Source of the DNA: Lactococcus hircilactis
GTDB lineage: Bacteria; Bacillota; Bacilli; Lactobacillales; Streptococcaceae
Reading direction: 5' to 3'
Assembly: GCF_009601015.1 (NCBI RefSeq)
Contig: NZ_WITJ01000014.1
Location: 1 to 46,638, forward strand
DNA length: 46,638 nt
Under the pieces are notes generated by a model that did not search any database, was not told the DNA's origin, and saw nothing but the letters and a program-made list of their open reading frames with translations. The translations under genes and the position numbers were made by a program. Positions 7,109 to 15,168 of this stretch are shown piece after piece. How positions within the stretch are numbered: position 1 is the first letter of the stretch; each line of letters begins with the position of its first letter.

Positions 7109-9441
7109 GGTAAGATCTCCTTGATGAGCGTGTTTGGCGTTTTTAGGTTGTCATTGCTCAAGAGCTCGGATGTGATTTTGTCAAAGTTGACAGGGCAGAT
7201 GGGGCTGAGGATTTCGGCAGCGAGGGCGGATGTGGTATATGTGCGGCTTGTGAGACCAACGTCTGCCGCATCGAAATAAAAGCCGATTTTCTGTGCGTAA
7301 TCCGCTTGGTCCTCGGTGAGGCAGATGATTTTTCTGTGCAGATGCGCAAAGTCAAACATGGCGGAGCTGTAATCGCTGATGAGAATGTCAGATAAAAGCA
7401 TGAGCTCTTGAATGTCTGTGCTTTCGTTGAAAAAGCAATGGATGCGCGGGTCAAGTTTTGCATAGTATTTGCGGAGCGCGGTTTCTAGCGGATGGAGCTT
7501 GACGATGAGCGCGTAGTCATCGGGCAGAAGCGCCATGAGCGCTTTCAGGTCAAGCTGGGTAAGTGTGCGACGGTTGTCACGGCGCCAGGTCGGGCAAAAG
7601 AGGATGAATTTCGTCGCAGGATTGTAGGGGCGATTGAGCATTTTTTCGTAAATCCGCTTTCGCTCAGCATCGTCGTTTTTATGGGCGAGGAGGTAAGCGT
7701 TTCTGGGGGCGCCTGTTTCGAGGATTTTCAGGTGGGTGTTTTCGGACAGATGAAATGCGGAACGCAGGAGCTGTGTATTGTAGTGGCTACTCGTGATGAG
7801 ACGGTCCCATTTTTTCATGCGAGGCGAAAAAGCGTGTGCTTCTTGCGTGCGCTGACGGGGATTTTCGAGGTCGTTGACCATTTTCTTTAGTGGAAAGCCA
7901 TGCCAGGTCTGGACAATGGTTTGACCGTGGATTTTTTCGGCTTTGTCGAGCGTGTTGCCATTGACGATGATGGTTTTGCACTGATGAAAAACGTGCAGAT
8001 AGCGCGTTGAGCCAATCCGGAGCGTTTCAAAGCCCGCATTCCAGATTTCGACATCGACGAGGGCGTTGACAGAGCTGACGAAAATCCGTGCGTTCGGGCG
8101 TGCCGCCTTGATTGCCAGTGCCAGATATTTCGGGTCGCCTGAAAAATTACTGCCGTGAAAACTCTCGATGAAGATCCAGTTGTCGTGAAGCTTGCCTTCG
8201 GGGACGACTTGCGTGAAGAAATCGGCGAGCTGGACGCCCAACTGACGGACGCGCGGCTTCACGATGACTTTGCCGACGAGTGGAAAACGGCGAAGCTGGG
8301 TGTAAATGTTGCGGAAGGTCAGAAAAACGTTGCTGGTCTCGCTGTTTGTCAGCGCTGACCGGAGTTGCTCACGTCTGACAGCGCTCAAACGATGCGTCAG
8401 CTGTCTGTCAAATTTGACAGGTGTCTGAATTTCGCGCGCTAAGCCCTGATAGAACTGGCCGACATTTTCTAGGAGCTTGTGGCGATTGCGCGCGGTCGCG
8501 GCAGGATGTGGCAGGGTTTTCGTTGCGCGTATCAAAATCTGCGCGTCCGCGGTCAACTTCCCACTCAGCCAGAAAAGATGGTCCATTTCGCCAAAGTTCT
8601 CCTTGATGACGCCGTCATCGCCTGCGGTTGTCACGACGAGCTGCCCTTTGGCGAGAGCTTCTGCGAGCGAATAGCCGAACGTCTCAAAGCGACTGGTCGA
8701 GAGGTAAATGCTGTGTGCGGGCGGATTTTCGGCATTGATGAACACGTGCTGCTCAAGTCCGTAATAGCGCACAAGCGTGTGGTAGAGCGTGTCTGCGGCA
8801 CCAGAGCCTCTGATATAGAGCTTGAACTCCCGCTTTTCGATGTGGACGAGGTAATCCCAGAGCCTGAGCGCGTAGGAAATGTTTTTTTGCTGCTCATCAA
8901 AACGGACGGACATGGTGAAATTTTTTGTCAGCGCTGCTGGAATTTCTGTCAGCGCTGACAGGTGCTGGGTCGAGACGTGCAAATCAAAGACACGGTCAAA
9001 ATGGAATTTCCTGATAAAATCCGCTTTGATTGTGGGCGTTGCGACACGCAAGCGGTCAAAATACGGGAAAAACGCAGCGCTATCCTCATCAACATTGGCA
9101 AGCCAGGTGTGAATCTCACCCAAAATAAACGCGTGCGGGTAAGTGCGGCGCAAGAGCTCCGCCAACGCAAACAAACTCTCGCGGCTGATGAGGAAAATGT
9201 CTCGGCAGCGTTCGTTACGCGAAGCCTCTATCAGCGCTGATAGGGGTTGAAAAGTCACCTCAGAAAGCGCTGGATTGTCCCGTTTGAGACTGCTGAGCTG
9301 TGTGCGGCTAAACGCGAGCTGATTGCTGTAAACGAGGGTAATGTCAGGCCTTGCGGATAATTCCGTCAGCAGATTGATGTTGGCGCGGCTCGTGCCGCCT
9401 AGGCCAAAAATATTGTAACCAATGAGATGAATGTGGGTCAT
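7105..9441 (-). CDS. Glycosyltransferase (GT4-like) fused to CDP-glycerol glycerophosphotransferase (TagF-like)
   Basis: I place the start at ATG 9441, which overlaps the upstream stop (ATGA), giving 778 residues; a longer version would run into the upstream gene. Residues about 1-370 look like a GT-B glycosyltransferase of family GT4 (YNIFGLGGTSRAN at the N terminus and the ETFGYSLAEALAKG motif near residue 250). Residues about 400-770 carry the glycerophosphotransferase signatures TWHGFPLKK (near 512), PTWRRD (near 616) and SDYSS (near 690). The fusion could polymerise glycerol phosphate and also add sugar. It is GC-rich and carries several dispersed palindromes in its coding sequence. Acceptor and polymer are not determined. 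Confidence 0.85.
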   Translation of the reverse strand: MTHIHLIGYNIFGLGGTSRANINLLTELSARPDITLVYSNQLAFSRTQLSSLKRDNPALSEVTFQPLSALIEASRNERCRDIFLISRESLFALAELLRRTYPHAFILGEIHTWLANVDEDSAAFFPYFDRLRVATPTIKADFIRKFHFDRVFDLHVSTQHLSALTEIPAALTKNFTMSVRFDEQQKNISYALRLWDYLVHIEKREFKLYIRGSGAADTLYHTLVRYYGLEQHVFINAENPPAHSIYLSTSRFETFGYSLAEALAKGQLVVTTAGDDGVIKENFGEMDHLFWLSGKLTADAQILIRATKTLPHPAATARNRHKLLENVGQFYQGLAREIQTPVKFDRQLTHRLSAVRREQLRSALTNSETSNVFLTFRNIYTQLRRFPLVGKVIVKPRVRQLGVQLADFFTQVVPEGKLHDNWIFIESFHGSNFSGDPKYLALAIKAARPNARIFVSSVNALVDVEIWNAGFETLRIGSTRYLHVFHQCKTIIVNGNTLDKAEKIHGQTIVQTWHGFPLKKMVNDLENPRQRTQEAHAFSPRMKKWDRLITSSHYNTQLLRSAFHLSENTHLKILETGAPRNAYLLAHKNDDAERKRIYEKMLNRPYNPATKFILFCPTWRRDNRRTLTQLDLKALMALLPDDYALIVKLHPLETALRKYYAKLDPRIHCFFNESTDIQELMLLSDILISDYSSAMFDFAHLHRKIICLTEDQADYAQKIGFYFDAADVGLTSRTYTTSALAAEILSPICPVNFDKITSELLSNDNLKTPNTLIKEILP
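8946..8961. repeat. Dispersed palindrome copy inside the glycerophosphotransferase gene
   Basis: CTGTCAGCGCTGACAG, perfect 16-bp palindrome. Related copies in the same gene: 8348-8359, 8405-8420 (centre AATT), and 9228-9243, where both arms carry a compensating change to CTATCAG/CTGATAG. Confidence 0.8.
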
Positions 9442-11072
9442 AGGTAGTCCCCCATTCGCTCGCGCAGCCCGTAGTGGACGTGGGTCGCAAGCACAAGCAG
9501 CAAAAGCGTGACCAGCCAAAATGACAGGCCAGCGCTAGCTTTTTCCCAAAACCACGTCGTCCCAAACACGCAATCTCGAAAACCCGCGATGAGGTAATAG
9601 AAAGGATTGTAAAGCTGCAGCTGGCGCAGCCAAGCGGGGATGATGTGGAATTGGTCGAGTGAGAAAATCGCCCCCGAGCCGTACATGAGAAAGCGAAAGC
9701 CGTAGTTCAAAAAGAAGCGCATATCGGGGAAAACCACGAGAATGCTGGAGTTTATCAGGCTGACGGCCAGCGTAAAAAGGACGAGTGCGGGGAAATAATA
9801 GAAAAATTGCAGCAGATGAGCAGTCGGATTGTAAGCACTTGCGAGTGCCAGCCCAAGGCTAACGACGAGCGCGATGACAAGGTTTGTCAGAAAACCAATC
9901 AGCGCGGACAGCGGCAAAATTGACAAGGGAAATTTCATTTTTGAGACCATGTGAAATTGCTGACGAATGCTGAGCGCGCCCGTCACCATCGTGTTTTGCA
10001 TGAAGCTATAGACACCAAGCCCGATGAACATCCAGGGCAGCGCCGGAAAATCTGGCACCACGCGCTTGAAGAGAAGACCGAAAATCACATAGTAAATCGC
10101 CAGCTGAAAAAGCGGGTCGAGCAGCTCCCAGAGTCTGCCCAACTTATGTTGGAAATTTGCAGATTTTGTGCGGTAAGTTGAAAGATTGAGGGCGATGCGG
10201 AAATACTTGAATTGGTCAAAGAAAAAGTGTGCAAGCGGAAAAATCCAACCTGACGGTGTCCCATGAAATTTTTGGAGCTGACGACGGATTTCACGGGTCA
10301 TCAGGTCGTTGTCAGTACTGACAGAACGATTTTTAGTTAAGTTGATTTTTCTGTCAGCGCTGACAGAAATTTTTGATTCTTTGACAAAACTTTCATAGCG
10401 TTCACATACTTTATTTGCGGGTCCAAAGCTTTTTATTCTCCCCTCATCAAGCCAAATTACCTTATCGCACCACTTTTTGATCGTTGCCATTGAGTGACTG
10501 ACGAGTACGATCGTTTTTCCAGTTACACGAAATTCTTGAATTTTACGGAGTGATTTTTCCATAAAACTAGCATCTCCCACAGATAAGGCTTCATCAATGA
10601 TGAGAATATCAGGGGTTTGATGGACCATAATCGAAAAGCCAAGTCTTGCTTTCATCCCAGTGCTGTAGGTTTTGACAGGAGCATCAATAACGTCCAAGAG
10701 TTCCGAAAAATCAATGATTTCAGGCATTTTCTCTATAATTTCACGCCGCGTCATTCCAAGCATGAGTCCTTTGAGTTGAATATTCTCACGCCCCGTCAAA
10801 TTTTGCTGAAGTCCTGCATTAATCGCAAGGATTGAAACGTCACCAGAAATTCGAAGTTTACCAGCAGAAGCAGTCAGTTGATCGGATAATATTTTCGTTA
10901 ATGTTGATTTTCCAGCACCATTTTTCCCAATGATCCCTAAGCACTCTCCATCCGAAAGCATAAAAGAAATATCAGACAACGCAAAAAAGTCTTGCGCGTC
11001 CTGTCGTAGCGACAATTTACGTTTTCCCACTGAGAATTTTTTATAAAGGTGTTCTGCTTGAATTTTTAGCAT
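9438..11072 (-). CDS. Teichoic-acid-type ABC exporter: ATPase (TagH-like) fused to permease (TagG-like)
   Basis: Start chosen at ATG 11072 (MLKIQAEHLYKKF) with a GGAAAGGA site upstream; 544 residues. Residues 1-230 are an ABC ATPase: Walker A GKNGAGKST (about 46-54), signature YSTGMKARLG (about 135-144), Walker B ILIIDEALSVGD. Residues about 290-544 are an ABC-2 type permease with six probable membrane helices, opening with TYRTKSANFQHKLGRLW as in TagG/RfbA proteins. The two halves are normally separate genes, permease first; here they are one chain, ATPase first. The linker (about 232-258) contains two copies of the dispersed palindrome (10311 and 10351). The ATPase half is AT-rich like the rest of the genome and the permease half GC-rich. 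It probably flips a teichoic-acid-like polymer. Confidence 0.85.
   Translation of the reverse strand: MLKIQAEHLYKKFSVGKRKLSLRQDAQDFFALSDISFMLSDGECLGIIGKNGAGKSTLTKILSDQLTASAGKLRISGDVSILAINAGLQQNLTGRENIQLKGLMLGMTRREIIEKMPEIIDFSELLDVIDAPVKTYSTGMKARLGFSIMVHQTPDILIIDEALSVGDASFMEKSLRKIQEFRVTGKTIVLVSHSMATIKKWCDKVIWLDEGRIKSFGPANKVCERYESFVKESKISVSADRKINLTKNRSVSTDNDLMTREIRRQLQKFHGTPSGWIFPLAHFFFDQFKYFRIALNLSTYRTKSANFQHKLGRLWELLDPLFQLAIYYVIFGLLFKRVVPDFPALPWMFIGLGVYSFMQNTMVTGALSIRQQFHMVSKMKFPLSILPLSALIGFLTNLVIALVVSLGLALASAYNPTAHLLQFFYYFPALVLFTLAVSLINSSILVVFPDMRFFLNYGFRFLMYGSGAIFSLDQFHIIPAWLRQLQLYNPFYYLIAGFRDCVFGTTWFWEKASAGLSFWLVTLLLLVLATHVHYGLRERMGDYL
10309..10366. repeat. Two dispersed palindromes in the ATPase-permease linker
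   Basis: Core copies at 10311-10322 (centre TA) and 10353-10364 (centre GC), 42 bp apart, in the coding sequence between the ATPase and permease halves; they are translated as SVSTDN and SVSADR. Base composition shifts from AT-rich (right) to GC-rich (left) around here. Confidence 0.8.
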
Positions 11073-11148
11073 CGCTAACTTTTTCCTTTCCAAATGATTT
11101 TTGTCGTTGAAAATGAAAGACTTCTCATTTTTATTGAATACTCTCTTT

Positions 11149-11178
11149 ATTTTATCACATAATTTCAAGAAATAGTAA
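11149..11178 (-). promoter_or_regulatory. Candidate promoter of the teichoic-acid-type operon
   Basis: On the minus strand TTACTA (11178-11173), an 18-nt spacer and TAAAAT (11154-11149) with a TG extension. The leader to the ATG at 11072 would be about 70 nt. Confidence 0.4.
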
Positions 11179-11270
11179 TTTTTAATGTACGATTAACGAC
11201 ACATTTTTAGAATTTTTTCGCTGATTATTTCCTTTCTTTGCATCAGAATGTTTTTTTTAAGAAAAGGGAC

Positions 11271-11299
11271 TTTAGATTTAGAAAAAAATATGATAAAAT
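11271..11299 (+). promoter_or_regulatory. Candidate promoter of the nucleotidyltransferase gene pair
   Basis: TTTAGA (11271-11276), a 17-nt spacer, and TAAAAT (11294-11299) with an extended TG. An AAAAAGG ribosome binding site follows at 11324-11330. Confidence 0.4.
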
Positions 11300-11336
11300 A
11301 GACCTGTAATTGAGAATAAAGACAAAAAGGATGATT

Positions 11337-11891
11337 ATGGATTATAAAAAGTTATTTTTCAGATTAAATGAAAAACTAGCCCAAAATAATTTAACGCTTC
11401 ATTTGTCCTGTGTTGGTGGCTTTGTGCTTGAATATTATGGACTGAAAGCCACAGATGATATTGATGCTTTTTATGATTCTTCAGATAAAATAGAAGAATT
11501 AATCAAAGAAGTCGGGATTGAATTTGGTGTGGGGACTGAAAAAGAAGTTTGGTTGAACCACGCGATTGGAAATATATTGTCATTAGGCGCGAGTCCTCAG
11601 CGCGAAACGATTTATCAAGCAAGTCATTTGACTGTCACAATCTCATCTTTAGAGGAGATTTTAGTCGATAAAATCGAAGCAGGACGAGCAAAGGATATTC
11701 CTGATATTGCAAAAATTATGAAATACATTGGAATGAAAACACCAGATTCGCTTTTAAAGCAAATGAAAGATTATGCGTCAGGTGAAACGAATCCTGCGAT
11801 TATTCTTGAAGCATATAGTATGGCTTATGGAGAAGAAGCATTGAAAAATTATTTAAGAAAGAATCCAGAATTATTGAGGTTGTTGAGATGA
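11337..11891 (+). CDS. Nucleotidyltransferase-fold protein (DUF6036-like)
   Basis: An ATG occurs at 11331 and again at 11337; AAAAAGG ends at 11330, so the second has the better spacing and gives 184 residues. CVGGFVLEYYGL followed by TDDIDAFYD is the GG...DxD signature of the polymerase-beta-like nucleotidyltransferase fold, the same fold as AbiEii and MNT toxins/antitoxins. ISSLEEILVDKIEAGRAKD is also typical of that group. The stop overlaps the start of the next gene (ATGA), so the two are co-translated. The substrate is unknown; a toxin-antitoxin role is possible but only inferred from fold and pairing. Confidence 0.7.
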   Translation: MDYKKLFFRLNEKLAQNNLTLHLSCVGGFVLEYYGLKATDDIDAFYDSSDKIEELIKEVGIEFGVGTEKEVWLNHAIGNILSLGASPQRETIYQASHLTVTISSLEEILVDKIEAGRAKDIPDIAKIMKYIGMKTPDSLLKQMKDYASGETNPAIILEAYSMAYGEEALKNYLRKNPELLRLLR

Positions 11892-12166
11892 GTTGGACAG
11901 ATTATTTTATTCATGCAGCAAAGAAGTCACAATGGGATATTGAGTTGTGGATGCGATACCTCAACAAAGCGATTCAACGGGATCAAAACAGTTTAAGTTC
12001 GAGGGATCTTGAAATTCTTTTAAAAAGCGATGTGTTGACTTCGTTTCAAAAAGTTTTCCTTGAGCTTGCTTGCGAAAAAGGAACGACACCGTGGCAGATG
12101 ACAGTAGAAATGTCTGAGCCATCTCATTTTAATCATTTGAATGCCATCATTAATGAATTAGCATAA
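11888..12166 (+). CDS. Small partner protein of the nucleotidyltransferase, unknown function
   Basis: A 92-residue protein that I do not recognise. It is rich in Trp and Leu, likely all-helical, with no signal peptide or membrane helix (MSWTDYFIHAAKKSQWDIEL at the start). It overlaps the upstream gene by 4 bp, and both stop at a shared terminator. Tight coupling with a DxD nucleotidyltransferase suggests that the two proteins form a functional pair. Confidence 0.65.
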   Translation: MSWTDYFIHAAKKSQWDIELWMRYLNKAIQRDQNSLSSRDLEILLKSDVLTSFQKVFLELACEKGTTPWQMTVEMSEPSHFNHLNAIINELA

Positions 12167-12196
12167 AAAAAATAGCCCTATGGGCTTTTTTTATGC
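12161..12196. terminator. Bidirectional terminator between convergent genes
   Basis: AGCCC-TAT-GGGCT with A-run on the left and T-run on the right; the outer bases GCAT/ATGC also pair. It contains the stop codons of both the 92-residue gene (plus) and trhO (minus), so both genes end inside it. Confidence 0.8.
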
Positions 12197-13147
12197 AATG
12201 ATTTCTTCAAGTGCTAAAAGACGATTTTTGACATCCTCAGCAGTGAGATGATGTTTTAGGATGTAGCGATTATTGGGATGCATGCGACAGTCGTGTGAGC
12301 AAGAACCGAGATATTTATACTCATTTTCTTTAGAGCAAAGCATTTGACGATTGCACTCAGGATTACCACAGTTGATGTAGCGTTCACACGGTGTCCCGTC
12401 AAACCAGTCTTTTCCTACAACAATCTGTTCTTTATGATTGATTGGTACTGAAATTCGGCTATCAAAAACATACATCTGACCTTCCCAAAGATCTCCTTGA
12501 ACTTCAGGATCTTTTCCGTATGTCGCAATGCCACCATGAAGCTGGCCGACATCATGAAACCCTTCACGAACAAGCCAACCTGAGAATTTTTCGCAGCGAA
12601 TTCCACCTGTACAATACGTTAAAACACGTTTATCAGCAAATTCTTCTTTGTGATCAAGAATCCATTGTGGAAGCTCACGGAAGTTACGAATGTCTGGTCG
12701 AACGGCATTTTTAAAGTGCCCCAAATCGTATTCGTAGTCATTTCTGGCATCAATGACGACAGCATTCTCATCTAGCATGGCTTTTCTGAATTCAACTGGA
12801 GAAAGATAAGTTCCAGTGGTTTCAAGTGGATTAATGTCTTCTTTTAAGCTGAGATGAACGAGTTCATTTTTATAACGCACGTGCATTTTTTTAAACGCAT
12901 TTTCATCTGTAGAATCAATCTTAAATACCATTTTTTCAAAACGAGGATCGGCGTGCATCAAATCAATATACGCATTCGTTTGTTCAATCGTTCCAGAAAC
13001 AGTTCCATTGAGCCCTTCATCGGCAACAAGAATTCTTCCTTTCAAACCGATAGCTTTACAATCGGCCAAATGTTTTATGGCAAATTGTTCGGCGTTTTCA
13101 AGTGGGACATATTGATAATATAAGAGTACTCTATAATCTTGAGTCAT
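12191..13147 (-). CDS. trhO: tRNA uridine(34) 5-hydroxylase, rhodanese family
   Basis: The protein has 318 residues, as usual for this family. An N-terminal acylphosphatase-like region ([32 protein letters not shown]) is followed by a rhodanese domain with the active-site loop [11 protein letters not shown] (about residues 180-190) carrying the catalytic cysteine. The C-terminal Cys-rich tail ([22 protein letters not shown]) is also typical. In other bacteria TrhO makes 5-hydroxyuridine at position 34 of tRNA by an oxygen-dependent route. It is monocistronic, with its own promoter and a shared terminator. Confidence 0.92.
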   Translation of the reverse strand: MTQDYRVLLYYQYVPLENAEQFAIKHLADCKAIGLKGRILVADEGLNGTVSGTIEQTNAYIDLMHADPRFEKMVFKIDSTDENAFKKMHVRYKNELVHLSLKEDINPLETTGTYLSPVEFRKAMLDENAVVIDARNDYEYDLGHFKNAVRPDIRNFRELPQWILDHKEEFADKRVLTYCTGGIRCEKFSGWLVREGFHDVGQLHGGIATYGKDPEVQGDLWEGQMYVFDSRISVPINHKEQIVVGKDWFDGTPCERYINCGNPECNRQMLCSKENEYKYLGSCSHDCRMHPNNRYILKHHLTAEDVKNRLLALEEIIA

Positions 13148-13204
13148 TTAGTTTATTGCTCCTTGGTCTAATAAAAATGAATTAAACAAAATTAACCTCA
13201 TTCT

Positions 13205-13233
13205 AATTTAGCTGTTTTTTATAAGAAATGCAA
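13205..13233 (-). promoter_or_regulatory. Candidate trhO promoter
   Basis: On the minus strand TTGCAT (13233-13228), a 17-nt spacer and TAAATT (13210-13205), about 60 nt upstream of the trhO ATG. Confidence 0.45.
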
Positions 13234-13357
13234 AAGTATAGCTTGTTATTTAAGTCACAAAAAAGATTTAAACTAATTAATAAATGTATTATAAAGCGCT
13301 AAAAACTTATTTGAAAACGTTTGTCACGAGAAATTAACGGAATTGTTTGTTAAATTC

Positions 13358-13386
13358 TTGCATTTTACAAAGATTTGGAATAGAAT
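13358..13386 (+). promoter_or_regulatory. Promoter of the ilv operon
   Basis: TTGCAT (13358-13363), exactly 17 nt, TAGAAT (13381-13386). The transcript would start near 13393 and reach the TTG start at 13418 with a short leader, so there is no room for a leader-peptide attenuator from this promoter. Confidence 0.65.
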
Positions 13387-13417
13387 GTATTGTATAACTA
13401 AAAAGAGGGTAACACTA

Positions 13418-15130
13418 TTGAAATTTACACATAACAATAAATCAGAAGAAGTTGAACTCAATAAGTATTCTAAAGTTCTGACTCAAGATCCAACTCAGCC
13501 TGCAACACAAGCGATGTTTTATGGCATTGGATTTAAAGATGAAGATTTTGATAAAGCTCAAGTTGGGATTGTCAGTATGGACTGGGAAGGAAATCCTTGT
13601 AACATGCACTTGGGTCATTTGGGGACCAAGATTAAGAACTCAGTAAATCAGACTGAGGGACTTATCGGGTTGCAATTTCATACGATTGGCGTTTCTGATG
13701 GGATTGCTAATGGAACTGAAGGAATGCGCTATAGTTTAGTGAGCCGGGAGGTCATCGCTGACAGTATTGAAACAAATGCTGGTGCAGAATATTATGATGG
13801 CATTGTTGCTGTTCCTGGATGCGATAAAAATATGCCTGGATCCATTATTGGGATGGCGCGCTTGAATCGTCCGTCTATCATGGTTTATGGTGGGACGATT
13901 GCTCATGGTGAGTACAAGGGTGAGAAGTTGAATATTGTCTCTGCTTTTGAAGCACTAGGGCAAAAAATCACGGGTCATATTTCTGATGAGGATTATCATG
14001 GGGTGATTTGTCACTCTATTCCTGGTGAGGGTGCTTGTGGTGGAATGTACACAGCAAATACTTTGGCGACAGCCATTGAAACTTTAGGGATGAGTTTGCC
14101 CTATTCTTCTACAAATCCTGCAGCGGGTCCAGAAAAACAAGCAGAGTGTTTATCGGTTGGTGCTGCGATTAAAAACTTATTAGAAAAAGACATCAAACCA
14201 AGTGATATCATGACCAAGGAAGCTTTTGAAAACGCAATTGTCATTATTATGACCCTTGGTGGATCTACAAATGCTGTATTGCACCTATTAGCTATGGCAA
14301 AAACAGTGGGAGTTGATTTGACGCAAGATGATTTCCAAAGAATTGCAGACATCAGTCCTGTGTTAGGTGATTTCAAACCTTCAGGAAAATACATGCAAGA
14401 AGATTTCCATCAGATTGGTGGCTTGCCTGCTTTGTTGAAATACTTGCTTAAAGAAGGAAAATTGCACGGAGACTGTTTGACCGTAACAGGAAAAACGTTA
14501 GCTGAAAATGTTGCAGATGCAAAAGATTTGGATTTTGAAGCTCAAGATGTCATTCATCCGCTTGAAAAGCCAATCAAAGCAACGGGTCATTTGCAAATTT
14601 TGTATGGTAATCTGGCAGAAGGTGGATCTGTAGCGAAGATTTCTGGAAAAGAAGGGGAACGCTTTACTGGCACTGCTCGTGTATTTGATGGAGAGCAAAA
14701 ATTTATCGAAGGAATTGAAACGGGACGATTGCACGCTGGAGATGTCGCTGTCATTCGAAATATCGGACCTGTAGGTGCTCCTGGAATGCCAGAAATGTTA
14801 AAACCTACCAGTGCTTTAATTGGTGCAGGGTTAGGTAAATCTGTTGCACTGATTACGGATGGTCGATTCTCAGGAGGGACGCATGGCTTTGTTGTTGGAC
14901 ATATCGTTCCAGAAGCAGTCAAGGGTGGTTTGATTGGATTGGTTGAAGATGATGATATTATCGAGATTGATGCCGTCACAAACAAAATAAACTTAAAAGT
15001 CTCTGACGAAGAAATTCAAAAACGTCGCGCCGCCTATGTTGCTCCCGAACCTAAAGCAAAACACGGGGTGTTGTATAAATATGCGCAAACAGTGAAACAA
15101 GCAAATGAAGGATGCGTCACAGATTTTTAA
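13418..15130 (+). CDS. ilvD: Dihydroxy-acid dehydratase
   Basis: Start set at TTG 13418, preceded by AGAGGG, giving 570 residues as in other lactococcal IlvD; upstream codons in frame overlap the promoter. It dehydrates 2,3-dihydroxy-3-methyl acids to 2-keto acids in valine and isoleucine synthesis. Iron-sulfur ligands are in [17 protein letters not shown] and [13 protein letters not shown], and the C-terminal [14 protein letters not shown] is the usual signature. It is the first gene of ilvDBNCA. No leuABCD genes precede it, unlike the leu-ilv operon of L. lactis. Confidence 0.95.
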   Translation: MKFTHNNKSEEVELNKYSKVLTQDPTQPATQAMFYGIGFKDEDFDKAQVGIVSMDWEGNPCNMHLGHLGTKIKNSVNQTEGLIGLQFHTIGVSDGIANGTEGMRYSLVSREVIADSIETNAGAEYYDGIVAVPGCDKNMPGSIIGMARLNRPSIMVYGGTIAHGEYKGEKLNIVSAFEALGQKITGHISDEDYHGVICHSIPGEGACGGMYTANTLATAIETLGMSLPYSSTNPAAGPEKQAECLSVGAAIKNLLEKDIKPSDIMTKEAFENAIVIIMTLGGSTNAVLHLLAMAKTVGVDLTQDDFQRIADISPVLGDFKPSGKYMQEDFHQIGGLPALLKYLLKEGKLHGDCLTVTGKTLAENVADAKDLDFEAQDVIHPLEKPIKATGHLQILYGNLAEGGSVAKISGKEGERFTGTARVFDGEQKFIEGIETGRLHAGDVAVIRNIGPVGAPGMPEMLKPTSALIGAGLGKSVALITDGRFSGGTHGFVVGHIVPEAVKGGLIGLVEDDDIIEIDAVTNKINLKVSDEEIQKRRAAYVAPEPKAKHGVLYKYAQTVKQANEGCVTDF

Positions 15131-15168
15131 GTTTTAACATAATTAAAATAATGTAGAAAGGACAATGC

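Noticed and set aside
8479-8958. Long plus-strand frames opposite the glycerophosphotransferase gene
   Set aside because: They arise from GC-rich codons of the minus-strand gene; no ribosome binding site and no recognisable product.
9442-9519. N-terminal extension of the glycosyltransferase fusion beyond ATG 9441
   Set aside because: The extra 26 residues lie entirely inside the upstream gene and do not look like a protein start; the ATGA overlap is the usual operon junction.
13310-13325. cre-like TGAAAACGTTTGTC upstream of ilvD
   Set aside because: The end of the motif deviates from the consensus and it lies far upstream of the -35; too weak to list.
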